From DASXRA01 sp036558905 (GTDB taxonomy: Bacteria > Actinomycetota > Actinomycetes > Mycobacteriales > Jatrophihabitantaceae), in NCBI GenBank assembly GCA_036558905.1, contig DATBER010000083.1:30226-94225 (forward strand): a stretch of 64,000 bases of DNA, written 5' to 3'. Below, piece by piece: positions 9,368-17,881 of the stretch. Numbering within the stretch: the first letter of the stretch is position 1; each line of letters begins with the position of its first letter. The translations under genes and the position numbers were made by a program. A model generated the notes under the pieces. That model made no database searches. It saw only the letters and a program-made list of their open reading frames with translations, and was not told the origin of the DNA.

Positions 9368-10464
9368 TGGCCAGCATCACGCTCAAGGGCGTGGCGAAGC
9401 GATACGGCGACGTCGACGCGCTGCAGGAGACCGACCTCGAGATCGACGACCACGAATTCCTCGTGCTGGTCGGGCCTTCCGGGTCGGGCAAGACGACGCT
9501 GCTGCGCGTCATCGCCGGCCTCGAGCCCCTGACCCGCGGCGAGCTGTACTTCGGTGGCCGGCTGGTCAACGACATCGACGTGGGCGACCGCGACATCGCG
9601 ATGGTGTTCCAGAACTACGGGCTCTACCCGCACATGTCGGTCTACGGCAATCTCGCCTTCGGACTGCGCCGCCGCAAGATGGCCAAGCGCCAGATCGACG
9701 CGAAGGTGCGCGACAGCGCCCGGATGCTCGGCATCGAGCACCTGCTCAGCCGCCGCCCCAAGCAACTGTCCGGCGGCCAGCGCCAGCGCGTGGCGCTCGG
9801 CCGGGCGATCGTCCGCGACCCGGCGGTGTTCCTGCTCGACGAGCCGCTGTCCAACCTCGACGCCCACCTTCGCGTGCAGATGCGCACCGAGATCCTCAAG
9901 GTGCACCGAACCGTCACTGCCACCGCTGTCTACGTCACGCACGACCAGATCGAGGCGATGACCATGGGCGACCGCATCGCGGTGATGAGCGACGGCGTCG
10001 TCCAGCAACTCGGCACGCCCGACGAGCTGTATGACCGGCCGGTCAACCGGTTCGTGGCCGGCTTCATCGGCACGCCGGCGATGGGCTTCCTGCCGTGCGC
10101 GCGTACCGGAGCCGACGACGGCCGCGCGTTGAAGGGGACGGGCGTACGGACCACTCTGTCGGCACGACGGGCGGCCACCCTGGCCGGCGATCAGCAGCAG
10201 TTCGTCGTCGGCGTGCGGCCCGAACACCTAGAACCGATCAGCGAGTCCGCTGCCGAGACGGCGACATCGGTCGTCCACGGGGTGGTCGAACTGGTCGAGC
10301 CGCTCGGGTCCGAGCAGCACGTCGTCGTCAACGTCGGCGACGACATGATCACGGCCAAGCTGGCCCGCCAGCAGCGGTTCGAGCGCGGGGAGAAGGCGGC
10401 GTTCACGTTCGACGAGGCCAACCTGCACGTGTTCGACCCCGAGTCCGGCCGCGCTTTCCGCTGA
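9367..10464 (+). CDS. ABC sugar importer, ATPase (MalK/UgpC-like)
   Basis: 365 residues. Walker A GPSGSGKT at 36-43, Q-loop FQNYGLYPHM, signature LSGGQ at 134-138, Walker B with D158-E159, and VTHDQ as H-loop. The C-terminal third carries the TOBE/OB domain of MalK-type subunits, including VGVRPEHLEP. It energises the importer encoded just upstream. One-base overlaps join it to the dehydrogenase before and the dehydratase after it. Confidence 0.92.
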   Translation: MASITLKGVAKRYGDVDALQETDLEIDDHEFLVLVGPSGSGKTTLLRVIAGLEPLTRGELYFGGRLVNDIDVGDRDIAMVFQNYGLYPHMSVYGNLAFGLRRRKMAKRQIDAKVRDSARMLGIEHLLSRRPKQLSGGQRQRVALGRAIVRDPAVFLLDEPLSNLDAHLRVQMRTEILKVHRTVTATAVYVTHDQIEAMTMGDRIAVMSDGVVQQLGTPDELYDRPVNRFVAGFIGTPAMGFLPCARTGADDGRALKGTGVRTTLSARRAATLAGDQQQFVVGVRPEHLEPISESAAETATSVVHGVVELVEPLGSEQHVVVNVGDDMITAKLARQQRFERGEKAAFTFDEANLHVFDPESGRAFR

Positions 10465-11630
10465 TGGCCCGCATCGCCGACATCACGGCCTACCGGGTAC
10501 CTCCGCGGTGGATCTTCGTGCGGGTTCGCACCGACGACGGTCGCCTCGGCTGGGGCGAGGCCATCGTGCCCAAGCGCGCGGCGGCCGTTCTCGGTGCGAT
10601 CGACGACCTGGCCGGCAACGTCACCGGTGAGGACGCCGGGCGGGTCGAGGAACTGTGGCAGCGCATGCGGCTGGGCGGCTTCTTCCGTGACGGCCCGGTT
10701 CTGTGTACCGCGGCCGCGGCGATCGAGCACGCCCTGTGGGACATCAAGGCCCGCGGGTACGGCGCCCCGGTGTACGACCTGCTGGGGGGAGCGGTGCGGG
10801 AAACGGTGCGCCTGTACGCCTGGGTGGGCGGCGACCGACCCGACGACGTCGTCGCCCAGGTGAAGGTGCGACTCGATCAGGGGTTCAGCGCCGTCAAGAT
10901 GAACGCCACCGCCGAGCTCGACCTGCTGGACCGATCCGCTCGGGTGGACGAGGTCGTCGCCCGCGTCGCTGCGGTGCGAGAGGCCTACGGCGACTCCGTC
11001 GACATCGCCTTGGACTGCCACGGCCGGGTGCATCGCGCGATGGCCAAGGCGCTTCTGCGCGAGCTGGAGCAGTTCAACCTGCTCTGGCTGGAGGAGCCGC
11101 TGCCTCCCGGCCACGACGACCTGCTGCCCGTCCTGGCCGCCGTGGCCGGGCGCACGCCGATCGCGACCGGCGAGCGCGTGCTGACCCGGGCCGACTTCGC
11201 CCGGCTGCTCGAGAGTCGCGCCGTCGACGTCATCCAGCCCGACGTGTCCCTCACCGGGCTGTTCGAGCTGGAGAAGCTGTGCCGGATGGCTGAGGCCTAC
11301 GACGTGGCCGTCGCCCCGCACTGCCCGAACGGACCGATCTCGCTGGCCGCGTCGCTGCAGGTGGCCTGCTGCGCCGGCAACGTCGTCATCCAGGAGCAGA
11401 GCGTCGGCCTGCACTATCACGGCGGGTACGCCGGGCTGCCCGAAGGCGAGATGTTCGACTACCTGCGCGACCCGGCGCCGCTCACGCCGCGCGACGGCCA
11501 TCTCGCCCGGCCGGACGGCCCCGGACTGGGCATCGACGTCGACCAGGACGCCGTCGAGGCCCGGCGCACCGACTGGCAGCTGCCCGACCCGGTGTGGCGG
11601 CTCACGGACGGGCGGCTGGCCGAGTGGTGA
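10464..11630 (+). CDS. dgoD: Enolase-superfamily D-galactonate dehydratase-like protein
   Basis: 388 residues, close to the length of E. coli DgoD. Motifs match that subgroup of the mandelate racemase family: D184-x-H186 in DCHGRVH, E210 in WLEEP, E237 in ATGERV and H286 in APHCPNGP. By family knowledge D184, E210 and E237 hold Mg2+ while H186 and H286 act as acid/base. It should dehydrate D-galactonate or a close aldonate to the 2-keto-3-deoxy acid. The IlvD-type protein in the divergent operon could do the same chemistry on another aldonate, so the locus has two dehydratases. It is the last gene of the importer operon. Confidence 0.82.
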   Translation: MARIADITAYRVPPRWIFVRVRTDDGRLGWGEAIVPKRAAAVLGAIDDLAGNVTGEDAGRVEELWQRMRLGGFFRDGPVLCTAAAAIEHALWDIKARGYGAPVYDLLGGAVRETVRLYAWVGGDRPDDVVAQVKVRLDQGFSAVKMNATAELDLLDRSARVDEVVARVAAVREAYGDSVDIALDCHGRVHRAMAKALLRELEQFNLLWLEEPLPPGHDDLLPVLAAVAGRTPIATGERVLTRADFARLLESRAVDVIQPDVSLTGLFELEKLCRMAEAYDVAVAPHCPNGPISLAASLQVACCAGNVVIQEQSVGLHYHGGYAGLPEGEMFDYLRDPAPLTPRDGHLARPDGPGLGIDVDQDAVEARRTDWQLPDPVWRLTDGRLAEW

Positions 11631-11684
11631 CGGGGCCGGGGTGGTCGGCCAGGGCGTGTGGGTGACGGGCTCGGCAGCCAGCGC

Positions 11685-12446
11685 TCAGCGGGCCGCCTCG
11701 ACCAGCGACCGGTGAATGCCCTGCGCGGCCACCTGTAGGGCGGTGACCAGCCGGGGGCGGTCGCGGCCGAGCTGGGCCACGACGATGCCCAGCGCCGCGA
11801 CGACGTCGTCCTGCGTCCCGCGCACCGGCACCGCCACCGAGCAGGCGCCCAGCGACATCTCCTCGCTGGTCTGGGCGAAGCCGTCGTGGCGGGCCCGCGC
11901 GAGTTGCTGGCGCAGCCGGCCGGGCTGGGTGATCGTGAACGGCGTGATCCGTTCCAGGTCGGCCAGCACCGCCTGCTGCACGTCGTCGGGGGCATGGGCC
12001 AGCAGCATCTTGCCGACCCCGGTGGCGTGCATGGGCAGTCGCGAGCCGGTCCGGCTCACGATCGGCACCGACGCGTGCCCGGACACCCGGTCGATGTACA
12101 GCACCCGCGGCCCGTCGCGCACCGCGAGGTGCACCGTGGCCAGCGTGGCGCCGTACAGGTCCTGCAGGAACGGTGAGGCGATCTCGCGCAGCCCGCTCTG
12201 CACCGGCGCCAGCAGGCCCAGGTCCCAGGTCTTCGGGCCGACCACGTACCGCCCGTCGGGCAGCCGGGCCAGCATGCCGCCGGCGGTCAGCTCGGCCACC
12301 AGCCGGTGCGTGGTCGGCAGGCTCAGGCCGGCGCGCTCGGCCAGCTCGGTCAGCCGCAGTTCCCGATGCCGGCGGTCGAAGGCGGCGAAGATCGCCAGCA
12401 CCCGGGCCGTGACGCTGCGCCCCGCGTCCGCGCTGTTGCCCGCCAT
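11685..12446 (-). CDS. IclR-family transcriptional regulator, likely pca regulator
   Basis: 253 residues: an N-terminal winged helix-turn-helix (about 10-70, with TELAERAGLSLPTTHRLVAE) and an IclR effector-binding domain. The gene is divergent from pcaH, and IclR proteins (PcaR/PcaU type) are the usual regulators of protocatechuate genes, so it probably controls the adjacent operon in response to protocatechuate or beta-ketoadipate. ATG at 12446 is preferred because AAAGGAA lies just upstream; an in-frame start 31 codons earlier would run into the pcaH start region. Confidence 0.88.
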   Translation of the reverse strand: MAGNSADAGRSVTARVLAIFAAFDRRHRELRLTELAERAGLSLPTTHRLVAELTAGGMLARLPDGRYVVGPKTWDLGLLAPVQSGLREIASPFLQDLYGATLATVHLAVRDGPRVLYIDRVSGHASVPIVSRTGSRLPMHATGVGKMLLAHAPDDVQQAVLADLERITPFTITQPGRLRQQLARARHDGFAQTSEEMSLGACSVAVPVRGTQDDVVAALGIVVAQLGRDRPRLVTALQVAAQGIHRSLVEAAR

Positions 12447-12516
12447 CCGGTCATTCCTTTCACTCAGCGGAAGTCGAGTATCGCGGGCCGGGGCCGGCCT
12501 GACTACCGTCGGGACC
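12447..12516. promoter_or_regulatory. iclR-pcaH divergent intergenic region
   Basis: Only 70 bases lie between the two start codons, so both promoters and any IclR operator must overlap here. There is a ribosome site for the regulator gene, but I see no clear Shine-Dalgarno sequence before the pcaH GTG and no convincing palindrome. Confidence 0.4.
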
Positions 12517-13260
12517 GTGACGGAGACCCAGGCGGACATCAGCGCGGAGATCGAGAAGCTGTCGGGGCACGACGAGCCCGCGCCGTCCGGCGTCCGGCTG
12601 AACTACCCGCCGTATCGCAGCAGCCTGCTCCGCCATCCGACGAAGGCGCCGCACCAGGTCGATCCCGAGGCGATCGAGCTGGCCGCGCCGGTGTTCGGGG
12701 CACGGGACGTGGACCCGCTGGAGGCCGACCTCACCGTGCAGCACCCGGGCGAGCCGATCGGCGAACGGATCGTGGTTGCCGGGCGCGTGCTCGACGGCGC
12801 CGGCCGTCCGGTGGCCGGTCAGCTCGTCGAGATCTGGCAGGCGAACGCGTCCGGGCGCTACATCCACCAGCGCGACCAGCACCCGGCGCCGCTGGATCCC
12901 AACTTCACCGGCGCCGGGCGCTGCCTGACCGGCCCGGACGGCACCTACCGGTTCACGACGATCAAGCCCGGTCCCTACCCGTGGCGCAACCACGTCAACG
13001 CCTGGCGGCCGGCCCACATCCACTTCTCGCTGTTCGGGTCCCAGTTCACCGAGCGGCTGGTGACGCAGATGTACTTCCCGGGCGACCCGCTCTTCCCGTT
13101 CGACCCGATCTACCAATCGGTGCCCGCTGCCGCCGATCGCGAGCGGCTGGTCGCCGGCTACGACCACGAGCTGACCGTGCCCGAGATGAGCACCGGCTAC
13201 CACTGGGACATCGTGCTGTCCGGGCGTCGGCGCACCCTGTTCGAGAGCGGGCTCGCGTGA
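12517..13260 (+). CDS. pcaH: Protocatechuate 3,4-dioxygenase, beta subunit
   Basis: 247 residues. The Fe(III) ligands of intradiol dioxygenases occur with exact family spacing: Tyr115, Tyr154, His167 and His169 (39, 13 and 2 residues apart, as in the Pseudomonas enzyme). With PcaG it opens the ring of protocatechuate to 3-carboxy-cis,cis-muconate. The start is GTG at 12517. No strong ribosome site precedes it, so this start is the least certain of the operon. The stop overlaps pcaG by four bases. It is the first gene of pcaHGBLIJ. Confidence 0.94.
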   Translation: MTETQADISAEIEKLSGHDEPAPSGVRLNYPPYRSSLLRHPTKAPHQVDPEAIELAAPVFGARDVDPLEADLTVQHPGEPIGERIVVAGRVLDGAGRPVAGQLVEIWQANASGRYIHQRDQHPAPLDPNFTGAGRCLTGPDGTYRFTTIKPGPYPWRNHVNAWRPAHIHFSLFGSQFTERLVTQMYFPGDPLFPFDPIYQSVPAAADRERLVAGYDHELTVPEMSTGYHWDIVLSGRRRTLFESGLA

Positions 13261-13817
13261 CCGCCGCGCCCACGGTCGGGCAGACCGTCGGGCCGTTCTT
13301 CGGGTACGCCCTGCCGTACCCGGGCGATGCCGAGCTGGTACCGCCTGGGCGAGCCGGCACGGTGTGCCTGACCGGCCGGGTGCTGGACGGCGCCGGCGAC
13401 CCGGTGCCCGACGCGCTGATCGAGATCTGGCAGCCCGACGAGCACGGCACGATCGTGCAGCGGTTTGGATCGGTGCGCCGCGACGGGTGGACGTTCACCG
13501 GGTTCGGCCGCTGCGGCACCGACAACGCCGGCCGCTACTCGTTCACCACCGTGCCGCCGGGGCCGACCGCGCCGGGCCGGGCGCCGTTCTTCGCGGTCAC
13601 CGTCTTCGCGCGCGGCCTGCTCGACCGGCTGTTCACCCGGGCCTACCTGCCCGGCCCGGACGAGCTGCTCGCGGCCGATCCGCTACTGGCGTCGGTGCCC
13701 TCGGCGCGGCGGTCGACCCTCGTCGCCCGGCGGGACGGCGACCTGCTGATCTTCGACGTCCGGCTGCAGGGCGCCGACGAGACGGTGTTCCTGGAGTTCG
13801 GGAGCGGCCCGGGATGA
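13257..13817 (+). CDS. pcaG: Protocatechuate 3,4-dioxygenase, alpha subunit
   Basis: 186 residues, homologous to the beta subunit but lacking the full set of iron ligands, as expected for PcaG. Recognisable segments include TVGPFFGYALP near the start and DALIEIWQPDEHG in the beta-sandwich. It completes the active-site cleft of the alpha-beta heterodimer. The GTG start lies in the GTGA overlap with pcaH, and the stop overlaps the pcaB ATG. Confidence 0.93.
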   Translation: MTAAPTVGQTVGPFFGYALPYPGDAELVPPGRAGTVCLTGRVLDGAGDPVPDALIEIWQPDEHGTIVQRFGSVRRDGWTFTGFGRCGTDNAGRYSFTTVPPGPTAPGRAPFFAVTVFARGLLDRLFTRAYLPGPDELLAADPLLASVPSARRSTLVARRDGDLLIFDVRLQGADETVFLEFGSGPG

Positions 13818-15034
13818 GCGACCTGCTGCGTCCGGGCGGCGAGCGCGCCGACGGCGTGTTCGACGACGCGGCGCTGCTGACCGCGCTGGTGGCCGTCGAG
13901 CAGGCGTGGCTGCACGCGCTGGCGGCCGGCCGGATCGCGCCCACCACCCGGTCAATCGGCTCCCTGGTCGGACCGGACGACCTGGCGTCGCTGTCGTCGG
14001 GGGCGGAGTCGGGCGGGAACCCGGTGATCCCGCTCGTCCGGCTGCTTCGTGAGCGGCTCGGCGACGACCCGGCCGGTACCTGGCTGCATCGCGGCCTCAC
14101 CAGCCAGGACGTGCTCGACACCGCGCTCGTGCTGTGCGCGGCGGCTGCCCTCGACCGGGTCGTGGCCGACCTGCACCGGCAGGTGCAGCGCCTGATCGTG
14201 TTGATCGACGCGCACGGGGCCACCGGGCAGGCCGGGCGCACGCTCACCCAGCCGGCCGTGCCGATCACGTTCGCGCTCAAGGCCGCCGCCTGGCTGGCCG
14301 GCGTGCTCGACGCCGGCGACGACCTCACCGCGGTGCGGTCCGAGTTGCCGGTTCAGGTCGGCGGCGCGGCCGGCACGATGGCGGCGACCGTCGAGCTGGC
14401 GCGCATCGCCGGGCGGCCCGATCCGGTGGCCGCCGCGCTGGCGGCCGCCGACGCGTTCGCCGCCGAGCTCGGGCTGGTGGCCCGCCCGCCCTGGCACACC
14501 AACCGCCGCCCGCTGACCCGGGCCGGCGATGCACTGGTCGCCGCCACCGACGCGTTCGGGCACATCGCCAACGACGTCGCCACGCTGTCGCGCCCCGAGA
14601 TCGGCGAGCTGTCCGAGGGGGTGGGCGGCGGCTCGTCGACCATGCCGCACAAGCAGAACCCGGTGCTGTCGGTGTTGGTCCGGCGGGCGGCCCGCGAGGC
14701 GCCGCTGCTCGGCGCGCAGTTGCACCTGGCCGCCGCCGAGGCCGTCGACGAGCGGCCGGCCGGCGCATGGCACCTGGAGTGGCCGGCGGTGCGGACGCTG
14801 GCCCGCGTCGCCGTGACGGCGGCCGGCCAGACCGCCGACCTGCTGGCCGGGCTGGTCGTGCACCCCGAGCGGATGGCCGGCCACCTCGGGGCCGATCTGC
14901 TGGCCGAGCGGGACGCGATCCGCCAGGCGCTGGGCGCCGCTCCGGACGGCGGCAACGACCCGGCGTCCTACCTGGGCGCGGCCGCCGAGTTCGTACGCGC
15001 CCAGCGGGAACGGGCCGAGCAGGTGCGGGTATGA
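13814..15034 (+). CDS. pcaB: 3-carboxy-cis,cis-muconate cycloisomerase
   Basis: 406 residues of the fumarase/aspartase superfamily with the signature GGSSTMPHKQNP at 272-283 and the TSQDV segment at about 96. It converts the PcaHG product to 4-carboxymuconolactone. The length is slightly below the roughly 450 residues common for PcaB, mainly at the C-terminus, as in several actinobacterial versions. Four-base overlaps on both sides show translational coupling. Confidence 0.93.
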   Translation: MSDLLRPGGERADGVFDDAALLTALVAVEQAWLHALAAGRIAPTTRSIGSLVGPDDLASLSSGAESGGNPVIPLVRLLRERLGDDPAGTWLHRGLTSQDVLDTALVLCAAAALDRVVADLHRQVQRLIVLIDAHGATGQAGRTLTQPAVPITFALKAAAWLAGVLDAGDDLTAVRSELPVQVGGAAGTMAATVELARIAGRPDPVAAALAAADAFAAELGLVARPPWHTNRRPLTRAGDALVAATDAFGHIANDVATLSRPEIGELSEGVGGGSSTMPHKQNPVLSVLVRRAAREAPLLGAQLHLAAAEAVDERPAGAWHLEWPAVRTLARVAVTAAGQTADLLAGLVVHPERMAGHLGADLLAERDAIRQALGAAPDGGNDPASYLGAAAEFVRAQRERAEQVRV

Positions 15035-16182
15035 AGCTGGGCGTCACCGACTTCGGCGGGCCGCCGGACGGGCCGGAGCTGCTGCTCGGACCGTCGCTGG
15101 GCACCACCTCCGAGGCGCTGTGGGGGGTTGCCGCGGCGTTGCTGGCCGAGCGGTTCCGGGTGATCGCCTGGGAGCTGCCCGGGCACTCCGGCACCGAGCC
15201 GGTCGCCGCCTTCGACGTGCCCGAGCTGGCCCGGGCCGTGCTCGCGATCGCCGACGAACAGGGCTGGCGCACGTTCGCCTACGCCGGCGACTCGATCGGC
15301 GGAGCGGTCGGCCTGCAGCTGCTGCTCGACGCGCCCCATCGCATCCGCGCCGCCACCCTGCTCTGCACCGGCGCGCGCATCGGCGAACCGGCGGCGTGGC
15401 ACGAGCGGGCGGCGATCGTGCGGGCTTCCGGCACGGCCACCCTGGTCGACGCCATGCTGGTCCGCTGGTTCGGACCGGGCTTCGCCGACCGCGAGCCCGC
15501 CCGTGCGCACACCCTGCTCGCCGCGCTGGCGACCACCGACGACGCCAGCTACGCCGCCGCCTGCGTCGCATTGGCCGACTTCGACGTGCGCGACCGGCTG
15601 GCCGCCATCGCGCCGCCGGTGCTGGCCGTGGCCGGCACCGACGACGGTGCGGTGCCGGTCGCGTCGCTGCGCCGGATCGCCACGTCGGTGCAGAACGGCC
15701 GGCTGGTCGTGCTGGACGGCGTCGGCCACCAGGCACCGGCCGAGGTGCCCGAGCAGGTGGCCCGCCTGGTCGCGTCGCCCGGCCCGGGCATCGCGTCGCC
15801 GACCGTGGCCGCGGTGCGCGCTGCCGGGATGCAGGTGCGCCGCGAGGTGCTCGGCGACCAGCACGTCGACCGGGCCACGGCCGGCGCCACCGACTTCACC
15901 GCTGACTTCCAGGAGCTGATCACCCGCTATGCCTGGGGCTCGATCTGGACCCGTCCGGGACTGGACCGGCGCAGCCGCTCGATGATCACCCTCACCGCCC
16001 TGGTGGCCCGCGGGCACCACGAGGAGCTGGCCCTGCACATCCGCGCGGCCCGGCGCAACGGGCTCACCGTGGACGAGATCAAGGAGGTCCTGCTGCAGGC
16101 CGCGATCTACTGCGGAGTGCCCGACGCCAACACCGCCTTCCGCATCGCGCAGCGCGTGCTCTCCGAACCGGAGACCGAATGA
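15031..16182 (+). CDS. pcaL: Fused beta-ketoadipate enol-lactone hydrolase/4-carboxymuconolactone decarboxylase
   Basis: 383 residues with two domains. The first (about 1-250) is an alpha/beta hydrolase with Ser88 in GDSIGG, an Asp at 204/205 and His233 in GVGHQAP, matching PcaD. The second (about 262-380) is a carboxymuconolactone decarboxylase domain matching PcaC, with ITRYAWGSIWTRPGLD and YCGVPDAN. The fusion, named PcaL, is characteristic of actinobacteria and carries out two consecutive steps to beta-ketoadipate. In the fused protein decarboxylation chemically precedes lactone hydrolysis, although its domain is C-terminal. Confidence 0.94.
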   Translation: MKLGVTDFGGPPDGPELLLGPSLGTTSEALWGVAAALLAERFRVIAWELPGHSGTEPVAAFDVPELARAVLAIADEQGWRTFAYAGDSIGGAVGLQLLLDAPHRIRAATLLCTGARIGEPAAWHERAAIVRASGTATLVDAMLVRWFGPGFADREPARAHTLLAALATTDDASYAAACVALADFDVRDRLAAIAPPVLAVAGTDDGAVPVASLRRIATSVQNGRLVVLDGVGHQAPAEVPEQVARLVASPGPGIASPTVAAVRAAGMQVRREVLGDQHVDRATAGATDFTADFQELITRYAWGSIWTRPGLDRRSRSMITLTALVARGHHEELALHIRAARRNGLTVDEIKEVLLQAAIYCGVPDANTAFRIAQRVLSEPETE

Positions 16183-16856
16183 TCATCGCGCCGGACGTGG
16201 ACGCCGCGCTGGCCGGCGTCGCCGACGGCGCCACCGTGCTGATCGGCGGGTTCGGGGCGGCCGGCCAGCCGGTCGAGCTGATCGACGCGCTGCGCCGTAC
16301 CGGTGCCCGCGAGCTGACCGTCGTCAACAACAACGCCGGCAACGGCGACGTGGGGTTGGCCGCGTTGCTGGCGGCCGGCCAGGTTCGCAAGATCATCTGC
16401 TCGTTCCCGCGGCAGTCCGACTCGTGGGTGTTCGACGAGCTGTATCGCTCGAACAAGATCGAGCTGGAGCTGGTGCCGCAGGGCAACCTGGCCGAACGCA
16501 TGCGCGCGGCCGGCGCGGGCATCGGGGCGTTCTTCTCCCCGACCGGGGTCGGCACGCCACTCGCCGAGGGCAAGGAGCGGCGCACGATCGACGGCCGCGA
16601 CTACGTGCTGGAGTACCCGATCCGCGGCGACCTCGCCCTGATCAAGGCCCACCGCGCCGACCGGGCCGGAAACCTCGTCTACCGCAAGACGGCCCGCAAC
16701 TTCGGCCCGGTCATGGCCACTGCCGCCACGACCACCGTCGTGCAGGTCGGCGAGATCGTCGACATCGGCGGTATCGACCCGGAAACCGTCGTGACGCCGG
16801 GCATCTTCGTCGACCGCGTCGTCGCCGTCCCTTCGCCGAACGGAAGCGCGCGATGA
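16179..16856 (+). CDS. pcaI: 3-oxoadipate CoA-transferase, subunit A
   Basis: 225 residues of the CoA-transferase family I alpha type. It has the glycine-rich GGFGAAGQP near residue 23 and NNAGNGDVGL, both usual for PcaI/ScoA. With PcaJ it moves CoA from succinyl-CoA to beta-ketoadipate. ATGA overlaps join it to pcaL and pcaJ. Confidence 0.93.
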   Translation: MIIAPDVDAALAGVADGATVLIGGFGAAGQPVELIDALRRTGARELTVVNNNAGNGDVGLAALLAAGQVRKIICSFPRQSDSWVFDELYRSNKIELELVPQGNLAERMRAAGAGIGAFFSPTGVGTPLAEGKERRTIDGRDYVLEYPIRGDLALIKAHRADRAGNLVYRKTARNFGPVMATAATTTVVQVGEIVDIGGIDPETVVTPGIFVDRVVAVPSPNGSAR

Positions 16857-17503
16857 CCGTCGAGCACGCCGACCGCGCACCCCTGGACAAGACCGAGCTG
16901 GCCCGCCGGGTCGCGGCCGACATCCCGCCCGGCGCCTACCTCAACCTCGGCATCGGCCAGCCCACCACCGTCGCCGACCACCTGCCCGCCGAGAACGGCA
17001 TCACCCTGCACACCGAGAACGGCATGCTCGGCCTGGGCCGCGCGGCCCGCCCCGACGAGGTCGACCCCGACCTCATCAACGCCGGCAAGGTTCCGGTGAT
17101 CGAGACGCCGGGCGCCAGCTACTTCCACCACGCCGACTCGTTCGCCATGATGCGTGGCGGCCACCTCGACGTCTGCGTCCTCGGCGCCTTCCAGGTCTCG
17201 GCCGCCGGCGACCTGGCCAACTGGCACACCGGCGCTCCCGACGCCATCCCGGCCGTCGGCGGAGCGATGGATCTGGCCATCGGCGCCAAGCAGGTGTTCG
17301 TCATGATGACGCTCTTCGCCCGCGACGGCACGGCCAAGCTCGTCCCCGAATGCACGTACCCGCTAACCGGGCTGCGCTGCGTCAGCCGGGTCTACACCGA
17401 CCACGCCGTTTTCGCGATCACGCCCGGCGGCGTGCACGTCGAGGAGACCTACGGCATCACCCTGGACGAGCTGCGGGCCCGGCTCGACCTCCCGGTGCAC
17501 TGA
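16853..17503 (+). CDS. pcaJ: 3-oxoadipate CoA-transferase, subunit B
   Basis: 216 residues with the active-site glutamate, Glu55, in HTENGMLGLG, which forms the glutamyl-CoA intermediate in this family. It ends the operon. The final pathway enzyme, beta-ketoadipyl-CoA thiolase (PcaF), does not follow, so the last step must be encoded elsewhere. The stop faces the PucR remnant two bases away. Confidence 0.93.
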   Translation: MTVEHADRAPLDKTELARRVAADIPPGAYLNLGIGQPTTVADHLPAENGITLHTENGMLGLGRAARPDEVDPDLINAGKVPVIETPGASYFHHADSFAMMRGGHLDVCVLGAFQVSAAGDLANWHTGAPDAIPAVGGAMDLAIGAKQVFVMMTLFARDGTAKLVPECTYPLTGLRCVSRVYTDHAVFAITPGGVHVEETYGITLDELRARLDLPVH

Positions 17504-17505
17504 GT

Positions 17506-17826
17506 TCACGTCAAGCCGCGTAGCCGCAGGGCCAGCCAGATCTCGGCCGCCGCGTCGGGATCGGTCAGGTCGCACTGCAGCAACTCGCTCGCGCGGGCGA
17601 TGCGGTATTTCAGCGTGTGCCGGTGCAAGTTCTGGGCCCGGGCCGCCGCTTCGGCTGAGCCGCGTCGGCGCAGGTACTCGACGATCGTGGGCACCAGGTC
17701 GATGCGGGCGTAGTCGGCCAGCGGGGCCACCCGCGCCTCGGCCCAGCGCTGCAGGGCCGGGGTGGCCAGCCGGTCCAGCAGCGGGCCGCCCAGGTCGGCG
17801 AAGTCCTCGACGGCGTCGCAGGCCAC
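17506..17826 (-). pseudogene. PucR-family regulator remnant (C-terminal helix-turn-helix only)
   Basis: 106 codons from a possible GTG. The sequence matches only the C-terminal HTH domain of PucR/CdaR regulators (LHRHTLKYRIARASELL, then WLALRLRG at the end), whose full proteins are several times longer. Homology appears to run a few codons upstream of the GTG, until an in-frame TAG at 17878-17880, so the N-terminal part has been lost. A degraded gene cut off by rearrangement is the simplest reading; a small free-standing DNA-binding protein is the alternative. It follows the hydrolase gene on the same strand. Confidence 0.65.
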
Positions 17827-17881
17827 CTCGGCCGACGCCCGCAGCGGACTTATTCGCCCAATTCCCGGCGCGGGACACTAG

